NCBI GenBank assembly: GCA_002794785.1
Contig: NBBA01000012.1
Span: 1,464,824-1,528,823, forward strand
DNA: 64,000 nucleotides
Direction: 5' to 3'
Source of the DNA: Coniferiporia sulphurascens
Lineage: Eukaryota; Basidiomycota; Agaricomycetes; Hymenochaetales; Hymenochaetaceae
Shown: positions 36,000-47,859 of the stretch, piece after piece
Numbering within the stretch: the first letter of the stretch is position 1
How the letters are laid out: each line of letters starts with the position of its first letter
Translations under genes and position numbers: made by a program
The notes under the pieces: generated by a model
The model's input: the letters and a program-made list of their open reading frames with translations, nothing else
What the model was told of the DNA's origin: nothing
Databases searched by the model: none

Positions 36000-37469
36000 A
36001 TAGAAGTGGTGGAAATGTGGGTTTGGGTGCTGCGAGACCCTGAGCTTTGGGCAGGCGGGAGGAGAGTACTAAGGTGGAGAGAACTGGTTTGAAGGCGAGA
36101 CACGCGTCATGCTGCCACGCAGATAACCAGCGCTTCATGAACGTCTCTTCTCCATCCTCGCATCCTTCTGGGATGCTCGCGCTGAATTTTTTTCTCTTGA
36201 ACTTCAACCCACTGTACTACATTAGTGGTCCCCCAAACTCTGCTGTGGCGCCCACCCCATCAACATGTATTATCTTATAGCACCTCCCTTTGTTTCCTCC
36301 CCCCCGCCCCACTTTTCCTCCACTTTTCTTCTTCGTTTGTTGCTAGTCCCTCTCGAACTCTCCTTAGTACTTATTTGCGTTCTAACACCCCGCGATTTCC
36401 TCGCCCCCCTCGAAAACGAAACGAAGGCGCCTTGGCTCGCTGCGCCGATCTGTGTTCCGCGTTCTGCTTGGTGAATGAATGTAACTAGATGTGTTGCGTC
36501 TCTCAGCTATTCAGGTCCAATATTATATATATTGTTGCACGTCTAGACTTGCAATGTGTTCGTGGTTTGTTGAGGTTTGTGCGTTTTGATGCTGGACTGT
36601 ACGTTGCGTTGGGGTGTTTTCGCTTGATCTGGCCTATAGCCATATGCGGGGATAACGCCGTAAGGTCTTACTTCTCCGCATTCAACCGGGCGCCTTGACT
36701 TGGTCCGTTTCGGGTTGTACCAATCTTGTGGATAATTTCGACAGAGTTTCCCAGGCCTTTTGGGCCATTTATCGAGGTGGAAACGCTGCTGCAAACTGTA
36801 AAATCGAGTTAGGTTTAATAGAGGCGTTTGTCCCTCTCCACGGTATATAACGAAATAGACGTCTAATATAAACATTGGAGCAGTGGGTTGCACCGGTGTC
36901 CAATAGTTGATATACCAGGGAAGACTAAGAGAAATAGCTAGTTTGACACTACCAGTCTCTCATCCTGTCCGAGAGTTCTTTACGGGGCTGGCGGAGGGAC
37001 CTTCAACAACTGACAAGTCCGCAACGAAAAGAAAAGAAACTCTGAGAAGCGATAAAACAAACTAGTCATTCACATCAATCACATTAATACACCAGCCAAG
37101 CCAAGCCAAGCCAAGCCAAGCTGCACACCGGGTGCCAGTTGGGGGTTCTGGAGCTTTCGTTTGATTTCACTCGTACTCAGCCCACCAGGCAGCGGTACGG
37201 GGGTAGATCGTTAGCAACACGCGGCACGACGACTTGGTGAGGAAGCGGAGGAAACGAGCGGAAGGGGCTGCAATTCTGCAGAGTAGGGTATAAGGATAAA
37301 CGTCCGAGCAGCAAGTAATGAGGAGGAAGAAAGAAGAAGGTGGTGGTGGGTGGCGTGCCAGACACTAGGATCGGGGTAGGGGAAATATATGATGGATACT
37401 GCGAACTACCCGCGGGAGGTGGAAAAGACGCAACCAGCAAAAACAGCAAAAACGTGAATGTCCGTTCCT
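36000..37469. other. Convergent intergenic region
   Basis: Between the 3' ends of the proteasome gene (+) and ROT1 (-). Pyrimidine-rich sequence at 36280-36440 and the pentanucleotide repeat at 37096-37120. No gene recognised. Confidence 0.5.
37096..37120. repeat. (CCAAG)5 microsatellite
   Basis: Five perfect tandem copies of CCAAG, preceded by a partial unit (CCAG). Located in the 3' flank of ROT1. Confidence 0.9.
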
Positions 37470-38332
37470 CTACAACGCTAGCAAAGCCATCCCGACAAGC
37501 GTGAACAGCACCAGGAATGGACGTGCGGTGTCCTCCAATCGGGGCGCAGCCGCGCCCGTAATAGCCTCCGACCTCCGCATGCGCTGGCCCGTCGACACAA
37601 ACCCATTCTGCGTAGTGAACGCGGTTGTAACATTGCGCAGCGACTGCGTAGGGAGCATATTCGGCTCCGCGGAAACCTGGAACTGCGGGGCGACGGGCGT
37701 GCCGTCGAACTCGAAGAGGTGTAGCTTGTAGCCATCAACGGGGTCCGTGAAAATGCGCCACGACTGGTAGAGCTCCGTGTAGTTGTAGTTCTGAATCAAG
37801 TTCGACGTCGCGGCGCACGGGTCCTGGACTTGTTGGTAGCCGTCCCCGAATGGGTTCATAACGATTGAACCGTTCGAGAGCAAGTCGAAGGTGCCGTGAG
37901 ACCAGTTAATTACGCCCGTGATACACGACGGCTGCGTGTTGTTCGACGTGAACCGGTACCGTGCAATCTCGTAGAATCCATCATTGGTACTGTAATACAG
38001 GCTCAGCCTAAATCATCAATGGGACTATGAGACCACATACAAGGAGTAGGAGACACCAGTAGTCAAAGGGTATGTAAACGACTCATTAGCCGGGTTGGCG
38101 AAACCCTGATGGACGAGAAAGGAGTCAGCGCTCGCCGCACACGCAGACAAAGCCGTATCCCAGTTGCAGCACTCACAGCTCCAGTGACCACATTTTTGGC
38201 ACCCGATGCCCAAGTGCCCTGTATCGTTGTCGCATTGTGTATGCTGTCGTACACGATAGCCTGCGAGACGACGGGTACAGAGATGTAGGAAAGGACGAGC
38301 GCGATCAGGGGGACAGCGTGCCAAGCGGGCAT
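37470..38332 (-). CDS. rot1: ROT1, ER molecular chaperone involved in cell-wall beta-1,6-glucan synthesis
   Basis: Rot1 is an essential ER membrane protein in yeast, acting as chaperone in glycoprotein folding and cell-wall glucan formation. Three exons: 38332-38177, 38105-38041 and 37989-37470. Exon 1 has a signal peptide (MPAWHAVPLIALVLSYISVP) and IQGTWASGAKNVVTGA. Exon 2 reads GFANPANESFTYPLTTGVSY. Splicing to the acceptor at 37990 restores SYSFTNDGFYEIARYRFTSN, a family hallmark. Then CITGVINWSHGTFDLLSNGS, NPFGDGYQQVQDPCAA, YQSWRIFTDPVDGYKLHLFE, FDGTPVAPQF and PNMLPTQSLRN follow. The C-terminus is a hydrophobic helix (PFLVLFTLVGMALLAL), giving a type I membrane protein. Several N-glycosylation sequons are visible. 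About 247 residues. Confidence 0.95.
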
Positions 38333-38799
38333 GGTGGTTGCTCGTGGGGGGTTTGGAATTGACTTCGAGTTTTGGTTTAAATCGGAGGTGAGATGGCGGC
38401 CTGCTTGTGCGTCTAGGGGAGAGACTCGCTCTGTCTTGAGGCCGACAAGTGGACGAACGAGAACGACGGCGACGGCAGCTGCGGCAACGACGGTGTGTGA
38501 GGAAAAGATGTTTGTCTTTGTTGTCTGTGGTGCCCGCCGTAATCACGACTCGTGGCAGTGGTGCTTTCCTAATTGGGTGTCCTTACATCTTGCCGACAAA
38601 CCCCATTCAAGGAAAAGGAGAAGAGAACCGTCCGTGCTTTGTTATTCACTATAATCTTGATGGTATCCAACCTGGAAAATAACTAACAAACATCGCATAC
38701 CGACTAGGTTTATCTCGCGAAGGCCAAGTGACTTGCTATCCAAAAAATCCTATTGAGTCCAACTCCAAGTTGGACTTGTGTGGTGCAACAAGTTGCCAC
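38333..38799. other. rot1 promoter region
   Basis: Upstream of the minus-strand ROT1 start. No gene recognised. GA-rich and CGG-rich patches (38400-38500). Confidence 0.45.
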
Positions 38800-40270
38800 A
38801 GTCTGCACACTTGGAGCTCAAAAGAAGGCCTACGGATGCAGGACTAAAATATGCATTACCGGTATAGTGCAAGTCAAACCCCTACGGAAGGAGCGCAGGC
38901 CGCAGCATGTCAAAAGACTGTCCGACAAAGCAGCCAAGCGGCACTTAAGCCGGTGAAAAACTGACGACAAATTTGGTCCTGTTCCCATAATTGGTACGTA
39001 TCAGGATGCGCGACAGCTTTACAGGTCGCAGCATTATGGATTTTCTTCGAACAACCGCTTCCTCACAACACAAGACAGACATTCTGATTGGTTCAACTTT
39101 CAAAGTTCGATTTTGTTCTCATAGTGTCCTTGCAGGTTGCATAGTCCAGAACAGGAACGCTCCAGGACGTGCGCCTTCTTCACCCCTTCTGTTAACGGCC
39201 CGGAACCCCAAGGGATATTTATGGATGCAGGATTGAAGTTCGGGTCTCGCCCCTACGAGATGACCGACACATGAACGCAACACATGTCCAGTGAAAAATA
39301 TTTCCGGTGAATCAGACATGCAGCACATAAGCCAAGAAATCTGATAGGTACGACACCGGGCCCTGTCTTATCCATATGGTACAACCTGCTGCAACTTTGC
39401 GAGTTATTCAGTAACAATCACTCCAAAAACCGTATCTTCCTCGCTCGTATAAGGTTAAAGGTATCTCCATGGGCTTGCCCTTTCTTGCAATGCACGACAT
39501 GTGCTGGAAGTCCTGACAGGTTCTATCCGAGTTTGATTCTAGCAGCATGATACAGCTTTGCAGATTGCACAGTCCCGGAGAAAGAACGCTCAACGTGCGT
39601 ATCTTCCCCGCTTGATCTTCCTCGCTTAACCGGAACCGCAAGGAATATCTGCGGATGCAAGTTTGAAATCGAAGCTTCGCCCGCACGAAACGTACGGCAT
39701 GTGTGGAGGTCTTGTGAACGCTGCACGTGCCTGCGTGCAAAATCCGACCACCTCGCCAAGCAGCACGCAAGCCAGGAAACTTAATAGAACTCGACTCTGC
39801 GCACATAGTGCAATCTGCTACAGCTTTATGGATTATACAGTAACAAAGTGCTTCAAAGCCGTATCTCCCTCGGCTGCGCGGAGCTTTAGGAAAATGAATG
39901 AATTACTCTTCTCCCGCAAAAGTCGGGGCGATTGAGCACCTAATAGGTCCGACTCTATCCTCGATTGCAGCCTATACAACTTGCCGTAGCTTCACAGGTC
40001 GCCTAGCCCGGAAACAAGAAACCTTTTGGGGTGTGCATATTCTTCGCTTAATCCTCCTCGCTCGACGGAGCCCCAAGGAATATCTGCGGATGCAAGATCG
40101 AACCCCAAGCCTCGCCCATACGAGACGATCGGCCCATGAACTCAGCACATGCTCAGATGGAAAGATTCCCAATAAATCGGTTAAGCAGCGTACAGACCGA
40201 AAACCCAATCAGTCAACGTATAGTCGTATAATACGATTCTGTCCTTGTGGTACGACCTAGGGCTCGCGGC
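38800..40270. repeat. Four degenerate tandem copies of a ~430-bp repeat
   Basis: The block AAGGAATATCTGCGGATGCA occurs at about 39641 and 40076, with variants at 39211 (AGGGATATTTATGGATGCAG) and about 38840 (CTACGGATGCAGGA). Spacing is about 430-435 bp for the last three. Other segments recur in the same order in each unit: CAGCTTTACAGGTCGC, CACAGTCCCGGAGAAAGAACGCTC, TTCGCCCGCACGAAACG, CCAAGCAGCACGCAAGCC. On the minus strand GGGGTTCGATC followed by TTGCATCC resembles a Pol III B box, so the unit may derive from a tRNA-related short interspersed element. Copies are about 60-75% alike by eye. No coding potential. Confidence 0.7.
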
Positions 40271-42004
40271 ACATGTCTCACGTCTTAAGTCCTACCGACA
40301 ATCCAGCCGACGAAGGGCGCAACCGTGAGCCCATTACATCGACGCGCCCTTCCATCGACTGCGATAGCCACTGAATTGACACATGCGAATTTCCCGGAAG
40401 CTGCAATTCAATCGCGATGCATCCGACCCGCGATTGCTTTCTTGTCGGAGGCGATGGCTTCTAAGGAAGCGATGGCTCCCAGGCTTCCGGAGGCTTCGAA
40501 CAGGCGGGTAGCGGTAGCATCTGACTTCGTCGGCGGGTGGGGAATTAACTTTGAATCCGACGATCTGCACCGAAGTTTCAGCAATCCCAAGTAAAGCATA
40601 TTTGCCTTCGCTTGCCCAAACTACGCCATCTGGCTCTCCGGCCAAGACTTCTGACCCCGTCTTTCTTCGTCCTTTTCTCGGCATTTCTTGCGACATGCTC
40701 ATTCATTGGCAGCCCCCGGTGTGAATCCTATAGAAGACTTCTCTGTAGACAGTCCTTCAATTGTCTTCCTCCGCGCGAACTACGAGGGCACCGGACCCGA
40801 ACAATTCATGGAATTTCCGAGCGAGTGAAATGAACTTCCATCCCGGACTCTGCTAAGAAGGACCCAGATAATCCTCCACTATTAAAATACAGTGCCCAGT
40901 TCAATAGCGAACCATGGATGCTCCGCTGTTCCACGATACGTCGATTCCCGGTGAGTATTGTTACCCTCCCTTATAAACCTTTCCCCGCACTCTGTCATAC
41001 ACCGCGGCCGTGTCCAAGGAGAATCTTACCGTTATGTTCTCATACCGACATTTGCATCTGATCCTATATTGCTTGATGCGTCCTCCACCGGGGTAATTTA
41101 CTGTTCCGTGGAATTTCCGCGCTTGTCATCGACTCCGCATTCTAGTACCTGGGTCGCAAACATTATGTGGCCGGAGATAAATCAATTCGCCCTAAATATA
41201 CCAACGCCATCGCAGCGCATGAAGACGCGCTAAAGATGCTCTGGTTTACCACTTCAAATGCATCACAGGAGTTATAACTTGGATTGTGGCTACGAGTCGC
41301 TTTCACTTTGGTTGTCTAATGGATGCAAAAATATGTTACAACTTTCTCCTCAGGGCTCTTGCTGTCGTTCCAACATCTCTTCCAAACTGAACCGAGTGTC
41401 ATTATTCTCCGAGACTTCTCCCGTAATGGACGTAATCGGTCGCACCCGATCCTTGATTTCTCAGTCAATCATGGGCTATTCCTAATCCAAACCTCGGGGA
41501 AACCTGCCTTCTCCGGGTGAACAAACAAGCTACAACGTAGCCTCTACCCTCGTATATCTCGAATGTGGAATGCAAAGCGGCATGAATGACGATGTCCCTT
41601 GACGTGCGGGTTCCGATTGTGTGCTCCCGACTTCTCGTCTTCTGGCCTTCGGGTTCCGCATACAGTCTACTGCCAAGATCAAAGCCTTTCAACGCCTACT
41701 TGCGCACAGGCCTAGCCCGCGAAGATATGGGACTGTCCCTGGCATGACGCATGGCACGGAGTTCTGCACTGAATCGGCATGATGCGTGTTGGGTGATGTA
41801 CGGGTCTGGGCCTACACTTCTGCGTCTATCTCACCGTGATCATACAAGAGCATACATTCATCGGGACCGTCAACCAGATAAACCCGCGGCTAGGCTTACA
41901 TGGAATGCACTACTAAAAATAATGGTGTTTTGACTCTCCCACTTATTCAATTCGGTTCCTCACTGCTCTTCCCGCTATACACTACGCTTCGTTGCAGGCA
42001 TTGA
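40271..42004. other. Intergenic, no gene recognised
   Basis: Short frames only. Around 40430-40510 there is a small internally repetitive stretch (GAAGCGATGGCT-like units). No domain motifs on either strand. Confidence 0.4.
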
Positions 42005-43499
42005 TTATCCCTGCTTAACTGAACGTTTCTTTCCCTGTCGCGATCGTGTTACGCCGCCAGACTCCTTCCCTGACAATTCTTTTACGACATCTTCCTTCGT
42101 TTTCTTGGTATCTTTTCCGAATTCAGCCTCCGTCTCCGCGTTCAAGCGACGCATCCACGAATCCGGCAACGAGTCTGCCACCGATTCCCTCTCGAAAACT
42201 TCTAGCTTTTTAGTCTCAACGGTGTAGACGATTGACAGACGCGTGCCTGCATTCGCGTTGACAGCTATCCGGTAGATATCCTCCAACAGGATGCAGAGTT
42301 TGTCAAACGTCGTCTGCTGTTCGCGCTGCCGCTCTGAGAAGAAGACGTCTCCGAGAGTCCCCGCTTCGATGCGCTGGAATTGCCCGCGCTCGTGGATGCC
42401 AATGAATGAGTGTGGCGTCTGGGTGAGGAAAAGTTGGGGGAGATAATCCCGCCAATCAAAGCCCTCCATGCTTCGAACGCTCCGTGTAGTCATCTCGATC
42501 AGCTTGGACTGAGGGACAAGCACACCGGCAGGGATGATGTTGATGTTGTCTTCTGTTTCGATCGTCAATTTCCCGTTTGCGGATGACGGGTCGAGGGAAT
42601 CGCTCATTGGGGTGGACATCCCGCCTTGCATTGTCGGCTCGAAATCTAAACATGCGTCCAACTCAAAACGTACGAGGAGCTTCAGCCCGCCATATTTCTG
42701 TGGATCGCAAGAATGTTACGCCACTATAACTTCCGCGAAGAGTTATTAAAAACGGTGCTAACGTATGTGATAACCCTAAAATGGCCTGTGCTTTTTTCAC
42801 AACCCTCGAAGGGCTTCGTAGTGTACGCCTCGAAGTTGAATCCGTATCCCACACCTGACGAGCTCGGATCAAATTTGGATGATGGGAAACTTTGCCTCGC
42901 AAACAAGATTGTTTTCGCACCCGCGGGCTGTAGGTCAATGCGAAAGCCGTGCGTGATGCTGCCGTCGATCCAGCGCACGAGATTCCGCAGGTGATTTCGG
43001 TCCGTTACGATGTCAATTGCGGCGAAGTCGAAACCCGGGTCCAGGTGGTTAATAGCAGTGAAGAGTGGAAGGAGCGGGTATCTCGGTGTATGGAGCCTAT
43101 TCTGACCAACAGAATCCACTATGATGTCGCGCGGCACTTCGAATGGCAGTGCCCTGTCCTGCCAAATCGGTGGGCACCCTAAGTCAAGAGTATTAAGTTC
43201 GAGCGGCCGGGCAACATCGTGCACGAGTGCGACGGAGATGAGGGCGTACCTGGGACGAGCATAGTGGGCGTCTTCTCCTCAGTCCAGCTATACGAGGCCA
43301 CTGGCGTTACCTCTGTAGGCTCGACATTCTTATACTTGGGCATTACATCAGGGACTCTCAGCTCCCTCAATGCCCGGAGCTTAAGGCCAGTCATAATTCT
43401 TGGCATGGTAGTAGCGGGACGAGGATGTGTTCCTGAAGAATTGTACGGCCGACCCCATCGTGGTTGACCGTAACCAGAGCCGCGACCATAGGAGGACAT
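42005..43499 (-). CDS. Unrecognised fungal protein, tandem paralogue A
   Basis: Three exons from ATG 43499. Exon 1 begins MSSYGRGSGYGQPRWGRPYN, a Gly/Arg/Tyr-rich leader, then LKLRALRELRVP, YKNVEPTEVTPVASYSWTEE and PTMLVPG. Exon 2 reads CPPIWQDRALPFEVPRDIIV, YPLLPLFTAINHLDPGFDFA, IDIVTDRNHLRNLVRWIDGS, FRIDLQPAGAKTILFAR and STGHFRVITY. Exon 3 reads KYGGLKLLVRFELDACLDFE, then PQSKLIEMTTRSVRSMEGFD and PQLFLTQTPHSFIGIHERGQ, ending in a basic Ser/Lys/Arg tail with TAA at 42005. Proteins of this kind are often labelled geranylgeranyl pyrophosphate synthetase in fungal databases (from memory), but no prenyltransferase DDxxD motif is visible, so I give no function. The DFAAIDIVTDRNNLRKL block looks like an enzyme or nucleic-acid-binding core, which is a guess. 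Confidence 0.8.
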
Positions 43500-44225
43500 A
43501 TCGTTTACAATGGGTATGGAGATGGGACCTGACTGTGTTGCGGTAGTTGGCTGTAGTCGTTATTGAGGATCTTGGGTGCAACGTCCCCGTCTTATAGCTG
43601 CACGTCTACATCTTCTGGGGGACTAGAGATGGAAAACACAGGGTAAACAATTATAGACACAGCTCCTAAGACGAAGATATACGGTTTACCAAGGATACTC
43701 GTGGATTTGGGGACGTCTCTGGTAGTTTGGTGCTTTGATAGGTCTACATCGCTATGCGGTGCGGCGTGGTGTATTATGCAGGGTTGGCGTATTAAAGTTT
43801 CGTAGCTGGATATCTCATATGATATTAGGGTTCTAAAGGTGCAGTGCCTTTACAAGCCCCAAGTAGAAAGTGAATTTCGATAGGTGCCGGGAGGCAGGCG
43901 AACTTGATTGAACCTTCCAAGGGTATCGCTGGTGTTGGAAATACAATTGACCTTTTTCATAATAGATGTCGTAGACATCTCGCGTTACTAGTCCATATTC
44001 CAAGTCAGGTTGAACAATAAGCACAAGTTTACACAGATCATGGCCATCGGCCACACAACAGATCTTACAAAGTATAACACTACCAAAAATGAAGACATCT
44101 ATTGACCATTCCACTGGCTCAATCCAATTTCTCAATGCCAAACCTGTACAGTATACGGTGATTCACTTGCGATCATTGACTGCTTCCTGCCAAAGGGGTT
44201 GCGGCCGCGTCGCACTATCGCCCCT
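43500..44225. other. Promoter region of paralogue A, duplicated with the gene
   Basis: About 650 bp upstream of paralogue A is similar to the sequence upstream of paralogue B (45.8-46.2 kb): for example GGTAGTTTGGTGCTTTGATA versus GGTGGTTGGGTGCTTCAATA, and GGCGTATTAAAGTTTC versus GGTGTATTAGGGTTTC. So the duplicated unit includes both gene and promoter. Confidence 0.6.
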
Positions 44226-45691
44226 TTATATCTTCTCCGTCTTCTCTTTTTTCACTTCTGTCTTTGTCTCTGCCGTATCTTTTTTGATTTCCGTCTTCGT
44301 CTCCAGCGTGCGCGCCTCGAAGCGGTCCATCCACAACTCCGGCAATGAGCTTGCGGTCGACTCCCTTTCGAAGATCTCCAACTTCTTCGTCTCGACGCGG
44401 TAAATAAGCGACAGACGTGCGTCCTTGCCAGCGTTGACGGCTAACTGGCGGATGTCCTCCAGCAGGACACAGAGCCTGTCGAATGCCCCTTGCTGTGCGC
44501 GCTGCTGCTTCGAGAGTACGGTGTCCCCCAGGGTCCCGACCTCGATGCGCCGGAATTGTCCGCGCTCGTGGATGCCGATGAAAGAGTTCGGCGTTTGGGA
44601 GAGGAAGAGCTGCGGGAACGCTTCCTGCCAGTTGAAACCCTCTTCCATGACCCTGACGCCCCGAGTAGTCATCTCGATCAGCTTTGACTGAGGAGCAAGC
44701 ACACCAACAGGGATTATGTCGATTTTATCGTCGGCTTTAATGGACATTTTATTGAAGGCGGACAACAGGTCGTCCTGGTCGCTCTTTCGGGTGGGTGGTC
44801 GTTGTTCGACGCGCTTCGTTATATCCTGCGCATTCGGTTGGAAGTTCAGGCATGCGTCCACTTCGAAGCGCACGAGAAGTTTGAGTCCGCCGTACGTCTG
44901 TGGATTGCAAGAAATATTGTTCCATTACTGCGGATCGGAGGAAATTTTTTGAACATTACTGACGTATGTGATAACCCTATGGTGGCCGGTGCTTTCTTCA
45001 CAACCTTCAAAAGGCTTCGTAGTGCGCGCTTCGAAGTTCCGTCCGTATCCAAAGCGACTTGAATTGAGCTCGACCGGCTGGAAATCACAACGCGTAAACA
45101 AGACCGTAGATGCGCCCGCAAGCTGCAGGTCGATACGGAAGTCGCGCGCGATGCTGCCGTCGACCCAGCGCATGAGTTTCCGTAGGTTATTGCGGTCCGA
45201 CACGACGTCAATCGCTGCAAAGTCAAAGCCTGGATCCAGGTGGTCGATCGCAGTGACAAGCGGGAGGAGTGGATACTTCGGCACGCGGTGTCTGTTCTGG
45301 TCGACGAAGCTCTTCGCGCTGTCCCGGGGCACCCTGAATGGTGGCTGTCTATCCTGCCAGATTGGAGGACACCCTAAGTTAAAGACACAGGCATTAAGCT
45401 ACAGCATCATACTACACACGGGTACGAAAACGGCAAAAGCGTACCTGGGACGAGCATCGTGGGTGTTGTCTCTTCGATCCAATTATACGAGGCCACTGGC
45501 TCTACTGCTGTAGGCTCAACGTTTTTGTATTTGGGTGCCGCACTGGGGACCCTCAGCTCCCTCAATGCCTGGAGCTTAAGACCAACCATGATCATTGGAT
45601 CATTGGCGGGACGAAAATACGACCCTGAAGAGCTGTATGGTTGGCCCCGTCGTGATTGACTGTAACCGGATCCGCGACCGTAGGATGACAT
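44226..45691 (-). CDS. Unrecognised fungal protein, tandem paralogue B
   Basis: Same exon structure and order of blocks as paralogue A: MSSYGRGSGYSQSRRGQPYS, LKLQALRELRVP, YKNVEPTAVEPVASYNWIEE, PTMLVPG; then CPPIWQDRQPPFRVPRDSAK, YPLLPLVTAIDHLDPGFDFA, IDVVSDRNNLRKLMRWVDGS, FRIDLQLAGASTVLFTR, STGHHRVITY; then the exon with VRFEVDACLNFQPNAQD, PQSKLIEMTTRGVRVMEEGF and PQLFLSQTPNSFIGIHERGQ. The C-terminus diverges into a Lys/Thr/Glu-rich repeat (TKTEIKKDTAETKTEVKKE), ending at TAA 44226. The start at 45691 is chosen because it matches paralogue A; an in-frame ATG at 45802 would add a non-conserved leader. The conserved core and freely diverging tail argue that both copies are under selection. Confidence 0.82.
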
Positions 45692-46592
45692 AGCGACTAC
45701 AAAAAGTCTGCAGGAGGTAAGAGCTATGTTGCGATGGTTGACGGATTTTACTGTGCGAATTCTGGTCGCAGTGGGGGCGTTCAAAAAACTGTATTTATGC
45801 ATCTTCCCTACCTTGGTATTCGGAAAACGTAGGATAAGCCTTCACAGTCCCGGTTTCTAAAGTTCGTGTTCATGTAACGCACAGTCCGCCAAGATAGCAG
45901 CGACGTTATTGAGGATGTCTGGTGGTTGGGTGCTTCAATAGGCCTATACAGTCGGGCGGTGCAGCACAGTACGTTTATGGGTCGGTGTATTAGGGTTTCA
46001 GTATGACGTCTTCTACGATATTAGGGGGTCCAAAGATTTGCTGCCTTCACCAAGCCTAGAGCAGCAGCGAATTCCTGATTAATCGTCATTTTGCACTGCT
46101 TGATGAATTCTATTACTAGGAATTGATGATCATCGAGCTTGATAAGGAACTTGAAGTAAGTGAAATAGATGGAACCTTGTGAAAATGTCGCTGATGTTGG
46201 CAATAAGGTTTGTCCGAGATAGAGCGGAGGTGAAGGACAAGAATAAGCAAGACATATGACTGACTATGCCCCATGCCCTGACGTTTTAAAGACTCGCATC
46301 TAAGGAAGTTCCACTGCTAGCCACAGCCTTCAACTTATTCCGTCGGATTAGCGCATGATCTTGAACGCTGAGGTGAAAGGATAAGGACATGAACAGTGAA
46401 GAATTATCGCAGCTCTGCCTTGTGAGTGAAAATACAGTGTTTTGCATGCATGTTGGGAACAGCCTATTAGTACAGTCAACCCTCCTCTTTTTATCCAACA
46501 TATTACTACGAAGTCTCGTCAGCCCCTTCAAGTCGTAGCGAGGAGTGAATACAACAGGCGACACCTTCAGATACAAAAACGCGACAGGGTTT
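45692..46592. other. Promoter region of paralogue B and HIS1 3' flank
   Basis: Contains the second copy of the duplicated upstream segment (about 45830-46200). No gene recognised. Open frames here are not shared with the equivalent region of paralogue A. Confidence 0.5.
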
Positions 46593-47859
46593 TTACACCC
46601 TGCAATTGTCCAGCTTCAGAATAAGCACGTCCTCCGCACCAGCCCTTACGAGCCTGTCCATCACATCCGCAACGTTTTTCCGCTCCACCATCGCGCTCAC
46701 CGCGACCCAGCCATCGTCCTCGAGCGGGCTAATCGTTGGTGCGCGCCGCCCCGGCGTGATCTCGTGACACTCGGGCAATTTCGCGCGTGGAATGTTGTAT
46801 TGACAGATCACGTATGTATTCGAGGCGAGGACACCTGCGATGCGCCGTGTAATAAGCTCGATAAGGGGCTCCAGGGCTGCGTGCTTTGGCTTTGAGGACT
46901 TGATGAGCGTTGCTTCGGTCTTAAGGACAGTCGCGATAGCGTGCAGGCCGGCGGCGCGCATTGTATCGCCGGACTCTAAATTAGAGTGAGCGGATAGAGT
47001 AAAAATATTGATCGGCAAACCCACCGACTAGGTCCACTGCGCAACCGGGTGTCGTGTGTTAATAATTGCTTGCATAACATAAGGAAACTCTTACCAATGC
47101 CATCCGCAAGTCCGAGGGCACAGGCCGCCTCGACACTGCCCCCAACATACTCGATCTGAGTTCTCTTGTCCCCGACCAGGCCAAGCTCATCGTCGATTTT
47201 GCCGAAATACTCGGCGGCGAGAACCTCGAAACTCGTCACGATCCGCTTGCCTGCAAGATCCCGTACATTTCTGATGTTTCCTGCTTCCGGCACTTGAACC
47301 TGAAGCGCGCACGAGCCAAAGCCGAGCTTCAGCACCTCCGAGACGTGATCTTTCATGTTGCCCTCCAAAATCACGTCGTGGCCGGTAATGCCCAGGTCGA
47401 CATTGCCCTTGCCGACGAAGGAGGGGATGTCAGAGGCGGGTAAGAAGACGCTGGCAAGTGAATTAAAATAAAACAAAAACTGATATGTGAGCGCAAGTGC
47501 CACGATGTTCAAAAGCATACATACAGGGCGATCTGATGGTTGAGAACCAAGCAGACATCTAAGCGGTTGTGTCTTCTGAACTTTATGTCGGCACCTGTTT
47601 TCGGAGGACTTGAGTCCTTGGGCTTCTCAAGAACGAATAAGACAAATCCCAACCTGCTAGGAGCTCAAGGCATTTTTCGTGCAAACGGCCTGAAGAGGCG
47701 TCAGCAGCTAACGGGACCAAAAGGAGCAGACGCGGGCATACCCTTCTTGGGAATAGCAAATAATAATCGACCGTCCAGAGAGTCTACGTTCACTATTTCA
47801 AGACATCCATCAGCCCTACCGCCTCACGGAAAACAAGATACGGGGGAATAATTACGCAT
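46593..47859 (-). CDS. his1: ATP phosphoribosyltransferase, first step of histidine biosynthesis
   Basis: Condenses ATP with PRPP, the committed and feedback-inhibited step of histidine synthesis. The model starts with a 4-nt first exon (ATGC, 47859-47856), then 47792-47742 giving NVDSLDGRLLFAIPKKG. Later exons read GRLHEKCLELLAG, ADIKFRRHNRLDVCLVLNHQ and FLPASDIPSFVGKGNVDLGI, then TGHDVILEG and the catalytic-core block YFGKIDDELGL, QIEYVGGSVEAACALGLADG. A 12-nt exon (47036-47025) supplies V-D-L-V, joining to ESGDTMRAAGLHAIATVLKT. The C-terminal regulatory domain is YNIPRAKLPECHEITPGRRA, PTISPLEDDGWVAVSAMVER and VMDRLVRAGAEDVLILKLDN, so this is the long, self-regulated (HisG long-form) enzyme. 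TAG/stop at 46593. All introns have GT-AG ends. Confidence 0.93.

Noticed and set aside
40075..40150. A functional tRNA gene on the minus strand
   Set aside because: There is a B-box-like GGTTCGA and an A-box-like stretch, but no acceptor stem or cloverleaf could be drawn, and copies recur as a repeat.
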